Origin: Janthinobacterium tructae
GTDB taxonomy: Bacteria; Pseudomonadota; Gammaproteobacteria; Burkholderiales; Burkholderiaceae_D
Direction: 5' to 3'
DNA: 64,000 bases
Assembly (NCBI RefSeq): GCF_006517255.1
Contig: NZ_CP041185.1
Location: forward strand, 1,984,001 to 2,048,000
Positions 55,478 through 64,000 of this stretch are shown one piece after another. The position numbers and the translations under genes were made by a program. The notes below the pieces were generated by a model that was given only the letters and a program-made list of their open reading frames with translations, was not told the DNA's origin and did not search any database. How positions within the stretch are numbered: the first letter of the stretch is position 1; every line of letters begins with the position of its first letter.

Positions 55478-57283
55478 ATGGAGGATTTGCTGCCGTATTT
55501 CGAGCGCGAGTTGGTGATGCTGCGGCGACATTGCCGTGAGTTTGCCGAGCGCTATCCGAGAATCGCCGGCAAATTGCACATGTCCGGCGAGTCGTGCGAA
55601 GACCCGCACGTGGAACATTTGATCGAATCGGTGGCCATGCTGGCGGCACGCCTCTCAAAACGGCTCGATGACGACTATCCGCAATTTACCGAAGCCATGT
55701 TCGAAGCCCTGTTCCCGCATTATCTGCGTCCCTTTCCATCGTGCAGCATCGTGCGCCAGTGCGCCCCGGTGGCTGGCGCGGGCGTATCGCACCTGCCGGC
55801 CGGCAGTGAAATGGATGCAGCGCCCGTGCGCGGCGTGCGCTGCCGCTTCAAGACGGTTTACGACATGACGACAGGAGCATCGGTACTGGAAAGCGCGGCT
55901 TTCGATGCCATGATCAAGGCACCGCCAGGCGTACGCCTGCCAGCATCGGCGACTTCCTCGCTGAACATAGGCATCCGGCATCTCGACGCGGCGCCCGCAT
56001 CGCTGCGCGTTTTCATCGATGGCGAAGCGTCTTTTTCCGCCGCATTGCGCGATGCCTTGTTCATGCATGCAGTCTGCGCTTTTGTGTCGATCGACGCGGC
56101 GCAATGGACGGCCTTGCCCGCCGTGCCTGTGACGCCCGTCGGCTTCGCCGACACGGATGCCTTGATACCTTTTGGTGCCCGTTCGCAGCCGGCCTACCGC
56201 GTGCTGAGCGAGTATTTTGCGTATCCGGAAAAATTCAATTTTTTTGATATCGATATCGCGGCGCTGAGTGCGGCCCTGCCGCCTGCTTGCCAGCGCTTTA
56301 CCCTGCATCTGTGCATGGCCGGTTTGCGCCCCGATTCCGCTACGGCGCGCATGTTGTCCAGCATTTCCAGCGACAACTTGAGGCTCGGCTGCAGTCCGGC
56401 GGTCAATCTTTTTCGCCAGCAAGGCGTGCCGATTTCCGTCACCCGGCAGAAAACCGACTATTCCGTGCTGGCCCATGCTACCCATGCGCATGGCTATGAA
56501 GTGGTCTCCGTCGATGCGGTGCGTTTGTTGCGACAACGGGGAGGCGAAAGCACGCTGACAGAATTTCGCCCCCTGTACAGCCTGCGCCATGGCGAAGGTA
56601 CGGCGCAACAGGGCCATTACTGGGTCATGCGTCACGATACGGCTTTGGCCATCAAAAGCCCTGGCCACGAAAAGAAAATCACGCTGGTCGATAGCGACTT
56701 CAATCCCTTGATCCATGAAAAGGCCAGCTTGTCGCTGTCGCTGACGTGCAGCAACCGCGATCTTCCCCTTGCGCTCAAATACGGCCAGCCGCAAGGAGAC
56801 TTGCAACCGTGCGGCGGCGGACCCGCGCTGCACATGCTGCGGCGCCCCAGCCAGCCGCGCCGCTTTTCGCCGGGCGCGGGCCTGCACTGGCGCCTGATTT
56901 CGCACCTGGCGCTGAATCATCACGCGCTGGTCCAGGAGGGCCTGCCGGCGCTGCGCGAAATGCTGACGCTGTACGACCAGTCCCAATCGGCAAGCTCGCA
57001 ACGCCAGATCGGCGGCATCGCCGCGCTGGCGCATTCGCCGGCCACGACATGGCTGCGGCACAAGCGGGGCACCTCGCTGGCACATGGCGTGGAGGTGCGC
57101 ATCACGCTGGACGAGGAAGCGTTCGTCGGCAGCGGCATGCACTTGTTTGTGCAAGTGATCGATCACTTCCTTGGGCTGTATGTGCAAATCAACAGTTTCA
57201 TCGAACTGGTGGTGCTGTCACTGCAAAGCGGAGAGGAGCTGATCCGATGCAAACCAAGAAGCGGACTGCAGAATCTGGTGTGA
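55478..57283 (+). CDS. tssF: type VI secretion baseplate protein TssF
   Basis: The 601-residue protein has the TssF/ImpG/VasA start MEDLLPYFERELVMLRRHC and PHVEHLIESVAMLAARLSKRLDDDYPQFTEAMFEALFPHYLRPFPS (in parts). Late segments ISHLALNHHALVQEGLPALREML and EEAFVGSGMHLFVQVIDHFLGLYVQINSFI also match. It forms the baseplate wedge with TssG, TssE and TssK. The upstream GAGAG serves as ribosome binding site. tssE, normally just before tssF, is absent from this position. Confidence 0.95.
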   Translation: MEDLLPYFERELVMLRRHCREFAERYPRIAGKLHMSGESCEDPHVEHLIESVAMLAARLSKRLDDDYPQFTEAMFEALFPHYLRPFPSCSIVRQCAPVAGAGVSHLPAGSEMDAAPVRGVRCRFKTVYDMTTGASVLESAAFDAMIKAPPGVRLPASATSSLNIGIRHLDAAPASLRVFIDGEASFSAALRDALFMHAVCAFVSIDAAQWTALPAVPVTPVGFADTDALIPFGARSQPAYRVLSEYFAYPEKFNFFDIDIAALSAALPPACQRFTLHLCMAGLRPDSATARMLSSISSDNLRLGCSPAVNLFRQQGVPISVTRQKTDYSVLAHATHAHGYEVVSVDAVRLLRQRGGESTLTEFRPLYSLRHGEGTAQQGHYWVMRHDTALAIKSPGHEKKITLVDSDFNPLIHEKASLSLSLTCSNRDLPLALKYGQPQGDLQPCGGGPALHMLRRPSQPRRFSPGAGLHWRLISHLALNHHALVQEGLPALREMLTLYDQSQSASSQRQIGGIAALAHSPATTWLRHKRGTSLAHGVEVRITLDEEAFVGSGMHLFVQVIDHFLGLYVQINSFIELVVLSLQSGEELIRCKPRSGLQNLV

Positions 57284-58272
57284 TGCACCACTTGCTGGCC
57301 GAGCCATACCGCTACCAGTTCATCCAGGCGGTGCGTATTCTGCTGTGCTGGCTACGTCAGCAAAACGTGTCCCATGTGCAAGCTTTCGGCCAGGTATTGC
57401 GCTTCAAAAACAGCTTGTCCTTGAGTTTTCCCGCCAGTGAAATCGAACAGCTCTCGCTCGACGAGCATGAACAACTGGCCATGATACCGACGTTCATGCG
57501 TTTTCTGGGCGTCGGCGGCACCTTGCCCTTGCATCACTCGGAACGCATCGCCGCCAACCGCTTGTCGAGCAAGGATGCCGGCGTCTCGGCCTTTCTCGAT
57601 ATTTTTTCGCACCGCATGGTCGCGCTGTATTACCAGGCGTGGGAAAAGTATCGGCTGGAATCGACGCTGCAGACCCAGGCCAGGGATGTACAACTGCCTT
57701 TGCTGCTGGCACTGGGCGGCGTGCGGCGCACTTCGCTGCCGTCGAGGGCCGAACCGGATGCCGTGACACAGGACGTCGCGGCCTGGTACGCGGGTCTGCT
57801 GCGCTGCCGCCCCGTCTCCGCGCAAGCGGTTGGCCGCGTGCTGGCCGAATACTGCGGCGTCCCCGTCACCCTGCAACAATTTGTCGGCGGCTGGGACTAT
57901 CTGGAAAAAAACCGGCGCAGCCTGCTAGGCAGCGTCAACTTTACGCTAGCGCGCGGCGCAACGCTGGGCCTGCGGCTGTGGCGCCACGACATGCGCGTCT
58001 GCCTGCATATCGGCCCGCTCGATCCCGCCAGCCTGCAACGCTTCCTGCCGCGCAGCACAGGTGCGGCGGCACTGGCAAAGATGCTGGCGCTGTTTGGCGT
58101 GCCGGACTTGCAATATGAAGTGCGGCTGATATTGAGTCCGCCATGCATTACCCCCCTGCTCCTGAGCGCCAGCCCTTCAGAAAGACGGCGCCTTGGCTGG
58201 ACGACGTTCTTGCAAACCGCACAAGGCAAGGCAGGCGGCGCCGAAGTACGTTATTTGCTGCAACTGGCTTGA
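57247..58272 (+). CDS. tssG: type VI secretion baseplate protein TssG
   Basis: The 341-residue protein shows the TssG/ImpH start HHLLAEPYRYQFIQAVRILL, FRNSLSLSFPASEI-like segment, FLGVGGTLPLHHSE, and QQFVGGWDYL with RLGWTTFLQT at the end. The ATG at 57247 overlaps the tssF coding end by 37 bases and has AGGAG eight bases upstream, indicating translational coupling. The same frame is open further upstream through tssF, which is not coding in this frame. Confidence 0.93.
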   Translation: MQTKKRTAESGVMHHLLAEPYRYQFIQAVRILLCWLRQQNVSHVQAFGQVLRFKNSLSLSFPASEIEQLSLDEHEQLAMIPTFMRFLGVGGTLPLHHSERIAANRLSSKDAGVSAFLDIFSHRMVALYYQAWEKYRLESTLQTQARDVQLPLLLALGGVRRTSLPSRAEPDAVTQDVAAWYAGLLRCRPVSAQAVGRVLAEYCGVPVTLQQFVGGWDYLEKNRRSLLGSVNFTLARGATLGLRLWRHDMRVCLHIGPLDPASLQRFLPRSTGAAALAKMLALFGVPDLQYEVRLILSPPCITPLLLSASPSERRRLGWTTFLQTAQGKAGGAEVRYLLQLA

Positions 58273-58300
58273 GCAGTCATCTCTGGAAAGCGAGGCAAGC

Positions 58301-58555
58301 ATGAAACATGCGGGACGCGGCGTCATCCGACTCGGAGACGCAACCGATCACGGCGGCAAGGTCACCAGCGCATCATCCGGCACCACCGTGATGGGGAAGA
58401 CGGCGGCGCTGGCCGATGACACCACCTTCTGCCCCAAGTGCAAGGGCAACTTCCCCATCACGCCGGACGGCGACGGCGCAAAACACATGGGCAAAGCGTA
58501 CGCCTATGACGGCGATGTCACCGCCTGCGGCGCCCACCTGATCACATCGCTATAA
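58301..58555 (+). CDS. PAAR-domain spike-tip protein
   Basis: The 84-residue protein is a stand-alone PAAR protein: GVIRLGDATDHGGKVTSASSG at the N-terminus, CPKC and TPDGDGAKHMG in the middle, and CGAHLITS at the end. The Cys and His residues can bind zinc at the sharp tip of the VgrG spike. It lies between tssG and vgrG with short gaps (28 and 12 bases) and a GAGG ribosome binding site. Such tips sharpen the spike and can carry effectors. Confidence 0.88.
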   Translation: MKHAGRGVIRLGDATDHGGKVTSASSGTTVMGKTAALADDTTFCPKCKGNFPITPDGDGAKHMGKAYAYDGDVTACGAHLITSL

Positions 58556-58567
58556 CGGAGGCAGGCC

Positions 58568-61162
58568 ATGCATGCAAGCATCCAGACGGCGCTATCGGCC
58601 TTCGACCTCGCCGCGCAAGAGCGGCGCCTGCTGAAGATCGAGTTCCCCCATGAAGATGGGCCAGCCGGCGCCATCCTGCTGGTCAATTCGCTCACTGCCA
58701 GGGAAGAGGTATCGCGCGACTTCCGTTTCGAAGCCGAATTGCTGTCCGATGACGCGCACATCGCGCTCAAGGCCATGATGGGCCGCATGGTGAGCATTTC
58801 CATGCTGCGCGACGATGGCACGCTGCGCCACTTTAACGGCTATGTGGGCGAGTTTTGCCTGCTGCGCGCCGACGGCGGCTTTGCGTGGTACCGCATGGTG
58901 CTGCAACCGTGGCTGGCCTTTGCCCGGCTGCGCCAGGACAACGTCTCCTTTCATGGCCAAAGCGTGATGCAGCTGACAGAGACGACCTTTGCCCACTACG
59001 GGCAGCGCGACTGGCAAACCAGCATCCACGGCGACGATCCACAGCTCACCTGCGCCAACCAGCATAATGAAACCGACTACAACCACCTGCACCGGCGCTG
59101 GGAAGCGCTGGGCTGGCATTACTGGTACGAGCACCGCGCCGATGGCCATACCTTGTGGCTGGCAGACAACAGCACCCTGGCGGACATGATCGCCACGCTA
59201 TCGGGCGACGGCGCCATGCGTTTCCACTCCGAGTCGGGTTCCATGGAAGACGATGGTCTGCAACAGTGGCAAGCAGTGCGCCGGATCGGCTCCGGACAGC
59301 TGACCTTGGCCAGTTTCGACTATAAAAATCCGCAGCCCCGCCTTGCCAGCGGTTACTCCCTGAACCGCCAGGGCGACGTATTTGCCCACGAGTTGTATGA
59401 AGATACGGGCGCCTATGGCTATAAGAATGTCGATGATGGGGAAGCTCTGGCACAACGCCGCATGGAAGAAAGCGACCATCTGCGCCAGTATTTCGAGGCG
59501 GCCGGCAATCACCGTGGCGCACAGCCCGGCCTTTGCTTCCGGCTCGATGGCCATTTCAGCGCCGAAGAAAAACGCTACCAGCCGGGCCAGGAGCGCCCTG
59601 ACAGCATCGCCGAACGCGACTACCTGATCCTGTCAGTGCTGCATAGCGCCAGCAATAATTATCAAGTCGGCCCGAACGCCCCGTCCCACTATGTCAACAA
59701 TATGCTGTGCGTGCGCAGGGACATCCGCTGGCGGCCGGGCCGTGGCTACAACAGCACGCCGTGCGTGGTTGCCGGCGTGCAGACGGCACTGGTGGTCGGG
59801 CCGGCCGGGGAAGAAATCCATACCGATGCCCTGGGACGCATCCGCCTGCAATTTCACTGGGACCGTCTGGGCAAATTCGATGAGCGCAGCTCGCCATGGA
59901 TAAGGGTCATGATGCCGATGGCGGGCCTGCAAATGGGACAAATCGCCTTGCCCCGTGTGGGTCAGGAAGTCGTCGTGCAATTTCAGGACGGCAATATCGA
60001 CTACCCTATCGTCATCGGCGTGGTCTACAACAGCGCCAATCCGCCGCCATGGCAATTGCCCCAGCAACGCGCCCTGTCCGGCGTGCGCAGCCGCGAACTG
60101 GGCGCCCGCAGCGCCAACCATCTCGTGCTCGACGATACCAAGGGGGCGATACAGGCACAGCTGCGCAGCGAGCACCAGGATAGCCGTCTGTCATTGGGCA
60201 ACATCACCCGCATCGACGACAACGCCGGCCGCAAGGAGGCGCGCGGCGTGGGCTTTGAATTGGCCAGCAACGCCTGGGGCGCCCTGCGCGCCGCCAAAGG
60301 CATGCTGATCACCACAGAAACATCAACAGGAACGGGATCGGTCAAACAGCTCGACGAAACACAGTCCCGCCTGGCGCAGGCACGCCAACTGCATGAGGGA
60401 CTGGCCGGCATGGCCGTCGATGCAGGCGCGCAGGACAGTACCGCACAGCAAGGCGCCGTGGCCGAGTCCATCCAACGGCAAAACGCCGCCATCAAGGGCA
60501 GCGGCGGCGATTTCCCGGAACTGTCCGAACCACATCTGGTGCTGGCCAGCCCGGCCGGCATCGAACTGAGCACGGCCCAGTCCATCCACCTGGCCGCCAG
60601 CGAGCATGTGGCGCTCAGCAGCAGCAAGCATATTTCACTCGCCAGCGGCGACAGCATGTTTGCCAGCATCGCCAGGAGCTTCAGCCTGTTCGTGCACAAG
60701 GCCGGCATGAAGCTGATTGCCGCCAGCGGCAAGGTGTCCATCCAGGCCCACAGCGACGAGGTCGAAGTCATTGCGCGGAAAGTGCTGTCGCTGATCAGCG
60801 AAGCGGACTGGGTCAACATCAAGGGCAAGAAAGGCATCCGCCTGCACGGCGCCAACCACATGCTGGAAATCAGCGACAAGGTGCAGTTCTTCACTTCATC
60901 CCCCGTGCTCTTCAACGGCAACCTGGAAACCCTGGCGCCGAAGAGCGTGTCGCAGGAATTTAATGAGAGGCCACACAGCAGTTTTGATCAGGAAGTCTTG
61001 CTAGTGAATGCCGACGATACACCAGCCGTTGGCGTTGCTTTTGAACTCCTGCGTGATGACGGCAACATCGCCGGAAAAAGCGCGGAAGACGGTTCCACGC
61101 AACTACAAAAATCCACCGGCATGGATAGTTACATCATTCGCTATAAGGGAGAACTGCCATGA
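58568..61162 (+). CDS. vgrG: VgrG/TssI spike protein with C-terminal extension
   Basis: The 864-residue protein has the Rhs/gp27-gp5-like N-terminal region (about 20-480, FDLAAQERRLLKIEFPHED, GYVGEFCLLRADGGFAWYRMVLQPWLAFARLRQD in parts, and CVVAGVQTALVVGPAGEEIHTDALGRIRLQFHWDR), the gp5 OB/needle with RVGQEVVVQFQDGNIDYPIVIG, and a DUF2345-type beta-prism (about 610-780). The last roughly 75 residues (from PHSSFDQEVLLVNADDTP) look like a transthyretin-like fold. GGAGG precedes the ATG. The next gene starts inside its stop (ATGA), which is typical for a cognate effector carried by this spike. Confidence 0.93.
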   Translation: MHASIQTALSAFDLAAQERRLLKIEFPHEDGPAGAILLVNSLTAREEVSRDFRFEAELLSDDAHIALKAMMGRMVSISMLRDDGTLRHFNGYVGEFCLLRADGGFAWYRMVLQPWLAFARLRQDNVSFHGQSVMQLTETTFAHYGQRDWQTSIHGDDPQLTCANQHNETDYNHLHRRWEALGWHYWYEHRADGHTLWLADNSTLADMIATLSGDGAMRFHSESGSMEDDGLQQWQAVRRIGSGQLTLASFDYKNPQPRLASGYSLNRQGDVFAHELYEDTGAYGYKNVDDGEALAQRRMEESDHLRQYFEAAGNHRGAQPGLCFRLDGHFSAEEKRYQPGQERPDSIAERDYLILSVLHSASNNYQVGPNAPSHYVNNMLCVRRDIRWRPGRGYNSTPCVVAGVQTALVVGPAGEEIHTDALGRIRLQFHWDRLGKFDERSSPWIRVMMPMAGLQMGQIALPRVGQEVVVQFQDGNIDYPIVIGVVYNSANPPPWQLPQQRALSGVRSRELGARSANHLVLDDTKGAIQAQLRSEHQDSRLSLGNITRIDDNAGRKEARGVGFELASNAWGALRAAKGMLITTETSTGTGSVKQLDETQSRLAQARQLHEGLAGMAVDAGAQDSTAQQGAVAESIQRQNAAIKGSGGDFPELSEPHLVLASPAGIELSTAQSIHLAASEHVALSSSKHISLASGDSMFASIARSFSLFVHKAGMKLIAASGKVSIQAHSDEVEVIARKVLSLISEADWVNIKGKKGIRLHGANHMLEISDKVQFFTSSPVLFNGNLETLAPKSVSQEFNERPHSSFDQEVLLVNADDTPAVGVAFELLRDDGNIAGKSAEDGSTQLQKSTGMDSYIIRYKGELP

Positions 61163-63012
61163 GCAAATGTGATGACTTGAATAACCGCGGCAATCATCCT
61201 GCGAAGTTTGGTCAAGGCGTGGGAGGCTGGGCGGAACTCGCCGTTTCGATGACGGAAACAAAAGATACCGCGCGACATGACGTCACCCTACCCCCTGGCA
61301 AGGTAATTCCTGTCATTTTTCTGCCAGGCGTGATGGGTAGCAATCTACGGATGAGCAAAGTTCGCCAGGAAGAATTGCGCCGTCCAGACAATCGGGCCTG
61401 GCGGCCAGACGATATGATGGGGGCGGGAGGCAAGGCCGCTGTCCTCACAAACAATGGCTTGGGTGGCTGGTTCAAAGATGCGTCGCCACGGCAGCGTCAG
61501 TTGGTGTTTGATCCCACTGAAACCGAAGTCGAGTACTACCATTACACCGAAAGCAACAGTCGTTTTGACCCAGATGGCGCGGAAACCAAGGCTGCAGATG
61601 CACGGCATCAAAATGTGCCAGACAGTTTTACACCCATTCCTCCTTTAATGGGAACTAACAGGATCGCGACAACAACACGTCCGAATCAAGGTAAAGCCTG
61701 CTCCTACCAAAGCCCAGCACAAATAGCACGTTGGCGCGGATGGAGTGAAGTGTTATTTGCTGGTGCGTACGGAACAATGTTGCGGGCAGCCGAATTGCAT
61801 CTCAATAATATGATTTCCGACGGTAAGCCACATCCTGTCTGGCGTCAAACAAGTGGCCTTGGCGCACTGCTTTTGCAAGATCCAGAAAATTTTGGCGCGT
61901 CATCTGGGAAAGCCATTAGCGTCAGCGATTTAAAGAAAATTTCTCCTTGCTGGTATCCAGTGCATGCGATGGGTTACAACTTTATCAAGAGCAATGGGGT
62001 ATCCGCCGTCACTATTGCAGAGCGACTACGCGGCCTGGTCAAAGGCTACCAGAAACGCGGATTCAAATGTAACGAAGTCATCATCGTCACGCATAGCATG
62101 GGGGGCTTGCTGGCCCGTGCATTGATACACCCCAGCTTTGGAAAGATGCTTGATGATAAAGATGTGAAAATTCTGGGCATTTATCACAACGTGATGCCAA
62201 CCATTGGAGCCGCAGGGGCATATAAACGCATGCGTTTTGGTTTTCAAGAAAGAGAAGGTTCTATAGCAGAAATAGAAGCCAAAATTCTGGGCATCGACGG
62301 TATGCATGCTACCGCCATTCTGGCTAACGCACCAGCGCCACTGGAAATGTTGCCAGGTGCGGCATATGGTCAGAATTGGCTGAAAATTGTGGATGCACAG
62401 GATAAAGTTTTATGGAGCTGGCCTCGCGATAAGGCTACTGCACTGGAAAGCATTTACCTTCAACCAGCCAATGCGTGGTGGAGGCTAATCAATCCGAAAT
62501 GGGTAAACCCCGCAGACCTCCCTTATGAAAAAGGTGGGGGTATAGAAAGAACAATGGAGAGAATAACATACGCCTCAAAATTTCTATCGTCCATAGAGAA
62601 AATTTTCCACCCAAACACTTATGCAAGCTATTGCGCTTCCCGAAATTTTTTAAGTTACGGCGACGTCGTATTTAAATTAATTGACGGTCTTCACAGTGGA
62701 TCTAACGATCCATGGAATAAATTTGAGCCGCTACCTGAAAAATGGAAATTACTTGAAGATGATAGCAAGGGGCAACTCCTCGTCCAGGCCGGAGGGAAAA
62801 ACTTAAAATTAAAGCTACAGTCAGCCAGTGCACGCGGTGATGGGACGGTACCGTCAGACCGTTCTGCACGGCACATCACAGGCACACTGTTCATACATGG
62901 CATGGCGGAAGCGAACGGTTATGACCACCAGAACAGCTATGCCGATACAAATGTAATGGCATCCATGCTGTATTCCATCGTACAAATTGCCAAGACGGCA
63001 AAATGGGATTAA
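61159..63012 (+). CDS. LCAT/Tle-like lipase, probable type VI effector
   Basis: The 617-residue protein has an alpha/beta-hydrolase layout with KVIPVIFLPGVMGSNLR (oxyanion region, as in LCAT-like lipases). The nucleophile motif is THSMGG (Ser313), with probable acid Asp561 in RGDGTVP and base His590 in DHQNSYAD. No signal peptide or membrane span is present. It overlaps vgrG by four bases and is followed three bases later by a probable immunity gene, the classic vgrG-tle-tli order. The lipid substrate and Tle subclass cannot be read by eye. Composition is more A+T-rich than upstream genes, suggesting acquisition with the immunity gene. Confidence 0.85.
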   Translation: MSKCDDLNNRGNHPAKFGQGVGGWAELAVSMTETKDTARHDVTLPPGKVIPVIFLPGVMGSNLRMSKVRQEELRRPDNRAWRPDDMMGAGGKAAVLTNNGLGGWFKDASPRQRQLVFDPTETEVEYYHYTESNSRFDPDGAETKAADARHQNVPDSFTPIPPLMGTNRIATTTRPNQGKACSYQSPAQIARWRGWSEVLFAGAYGTMLRAAELHLNNMISDGKPHPVWRQTSGLGALLLQDPENFGASSGKAISVSDLKKISPCWYPVHAMGYNFIKSNGVSAVTIAERLRGLVKGYQKRGFKCNEVIIVTHSMGGLLARALIHPSFGKMLDDKDVKILGIYHNVMPTIGAAGAYKRMRFGFQEREGSIAEIEAKILGIDGMHATAILANAPAPLEMLPGAAYGQNWLKIVDAQDKVLWSWPRDKATALESIYLQPANAWWRLINPKWVNPADLPYEKGGGIERTMERITYASKFLSSIEKIFHPNTYASYCASRNFLSYGDVVFKLIDGLHSGSNDPWNKFEPLPEKWKLLEDDSKGQLLVQAGGKNLKLKLQSASARGDGTVPSDRSARHITGTLFIHGMAEANGYDHQNSYADTNVMASMLYSIVQIAKTAKWD

Positions 63013-63015
63013 GCC

Positions 63016-64000
63016 ATGAATAATAAGATAAAGAAAATAATTTTCCTCACGATCACAGTTATTGCGATGGCTTTCCTATCCGCCCACGCGAAAAAAAATG
63101 CAGACAAGGAGACCATAATGCTTGGGAATGTCAAACTTAGCAAACGTCTGGAAGTTCTCTTTTTAAAAACAAAAATTGTATGCTTCGGGCGCTATGCCCT
63201 AGAGGTTCCGCAAGAAGCACAACTCATATCAGGAGGAACAACAATTCTTTCGGAAATCAAGAGCATACCAGGCGGAATAACAGAAAAAAACGAACGCATA
63301 GCAGAAGAAATTGAAAAAATAAGAAAAAATGACCCAAACTCTGAAATTATATACAATGAAAAAGGTCCAGTAGAAAATAGCTGGCAACTTCAATATTATG
63401 ATGGGAAATTTTCCAAGGAAGATGACCGTTTAATATTCAAGACATACATCATAAAAGGAAACTATATATTTATTCTTGATGGATCAACAAGAAAATGGGA
63501 AACAATAGCAGACTCAAAACGAAATCAAATGGTCCGCGCTAATAATTTACGTTTGCGTGATGAAAATGAAGTTCCCAAGGAACCTGGTTATTGCGTCAAA
63601 AATGGTTTCATGAGCGACAACAAATATGATAGTCAGGAAATGGCGGATGCAGGCTTGTATTTCCCCAGCTTTCCAGACGTGACTTTTTCCATCACTGCGA
63701 ATAAAAATGCCTACGGTGACTATCCTCCTGCCGAATATGATGCAAAAGTACGTGGGAAATTATCATTACTTGCTCGTATCCAGGAAGCAAAAGACCAGCA
63801 AGGCAAGAACTACCCTCCTCGTACTCTGCTACGCGAGGGCAAGCGTGACGTGCAGCACTGGCATGGCGAGGAATCGTTGATACGGCGTACCGATGGCGTG
63901 CACGATTTCGAATGGACGCTGGTGGGTACGCCGCGCGATATCGCCTATCCAGCGGTATTGGAAGCATCCATGTACACCAAAGTCGCCCACAACATGGTCG
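63016..64000 (+). CDS. probable Tli4-type type VI immunity protein, partial at window end
   Basis: The frame starts at an ATG three bases after the lipase stop and runs 328 codons without a stop to the window end. The product has a signal peptide (about 1-26, FLTITVIAMAFLSAHA), so it should act in the periplasm, where the lipase attacks. LFLKTKIVCFGRYALEVP is followed by a Lys/Glu-rich N-terminal part and a distinct domain beginning about residue 190 (KEPGYCVKNGFM) with RDVQHWHGEESLIRRTDGVHDFEWTLVG. These features match the Tli4-family immunity proteins found beside T6SS lipases. Its first 700 bases are the most A+T-rich coding sequence in the window. Confidence 0.75.
   Translation, partial: MNNKIKKIIFLTITVIAMAFLSAHAKKNADKETIMLGNVKLSKRLEVLFLKTKIVCFGRYALEVPQEAQLISGGTTILSEIKSIPGGITEKNERIAEEIEKIRKNDPNSEIIYNEKGPVENSWQLQYYDGKFSKEDDRLIFKTYIIKGNYIFILDGSTRKWETIADSKRNQMVRANNLRLRDENEVPKEPGYCVKNGFMSDNKYDSQEMADAGLYFPSFPDVTFSITANKNAYGDYPPAEYDAKVRGKLSLLARIQEAKDQQGKNYPPRTLLREGKRDVQHWHGEESLIRRTDGVHDFEWTLVGTPRDIAYPAVLEASMYTKVAHNMV

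Overview
The window is high-GC bacterial chromosome, densely coded on both strands. It most resembles the Oxalobacteraceae (Betaproteobacteria), probably a Janthinobacterium-like environmental strain. The grounds are the block thrS-infC-rpmI-rplT-pheS-pheT-ihfA-merR next to tRNA-Val, the complete urease operon with ureJ, and the large number of c-di-GMP and sensor-kinase genes. Genus assignment is an inference from gene content; no search was run. No prophage, insertion sequence or CRISPR array was recognised.

Region by region. (1) 1-5.2 kb: a tiny membrane peptide, a YdjM-like membrane hydrolase, then a Fur-box-controlled FecI-FecR-TonB receptor set for iron uptake. (2) 5.2-7.3 kb: pirin, OsmC and a SIMPL-domain protein. 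(3) 7.3-12 kb: a two-gene operon joining a zinc-ribbon/SPFH-like coiled-coil protein to a Ser/Thr kinase fused to a formylglycine-generating-enzyme domain. Its promoter region is rich in repeats. (4) 12-24.9 kb: small envelope proteins, a ZntB-like CorA transporter, rnk, a GGDEF-EAL protein, prfC beside a REP-like element, a chemoreceptor, a Crp/Fnr-type regulator and a CHASE3 histidine kinase with its NarL-type response regulator. (5) 25-33.6 kb: the translation/IHF block on the minus strand, with an AUA-started infC, an attenuator-like hairpin before pheS, a palindromic element between pheS and pheT, and two identical tRNA-Val genes.

(6) 33.7-40.4 kb: assorted metabolic and membrane genes. 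The highlight is a guanidine-II (mini-ykkC) riboswitch ahead of a Gdx/SugE exporter and a second, EmrE-like SMR gene. An ArsR-type regulator with a palindromic operator precedes an old-yellow-enzyme reductase. (7) 40.4-46.1 kb: ureDABCEFG plus a HupE/UreJ nickel permease, transcribed leftward in one tightly packed operon. (8) 46.2-53.8 kb: a signalling cluster of a hybrid histidine kinase with an ABC-type sensor domain, a second histidine kinase sharing a similar C-terminal tail, and a REC-PAS-GGDEF-EAL output protein. (9) 54-64 kb: a partial type VI secretion locus (tssK divergent from tssF-tssG), followed by PAAR, a VgrG with a short C-terminal extension, an LCAT/Tle-like lipase effector and a probable Tli4-type immunity protein that runs off the window. 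The effector and immunity genes are visibly richer in A+T than the rest of the window.

Best leads for something undescribed are the zinc-ribbon/SPFH plus kinase-FGE operon, the VgrG-lipase-immunity cargo module, and the guanidine riboswitch controlling two different SMR subtypes.
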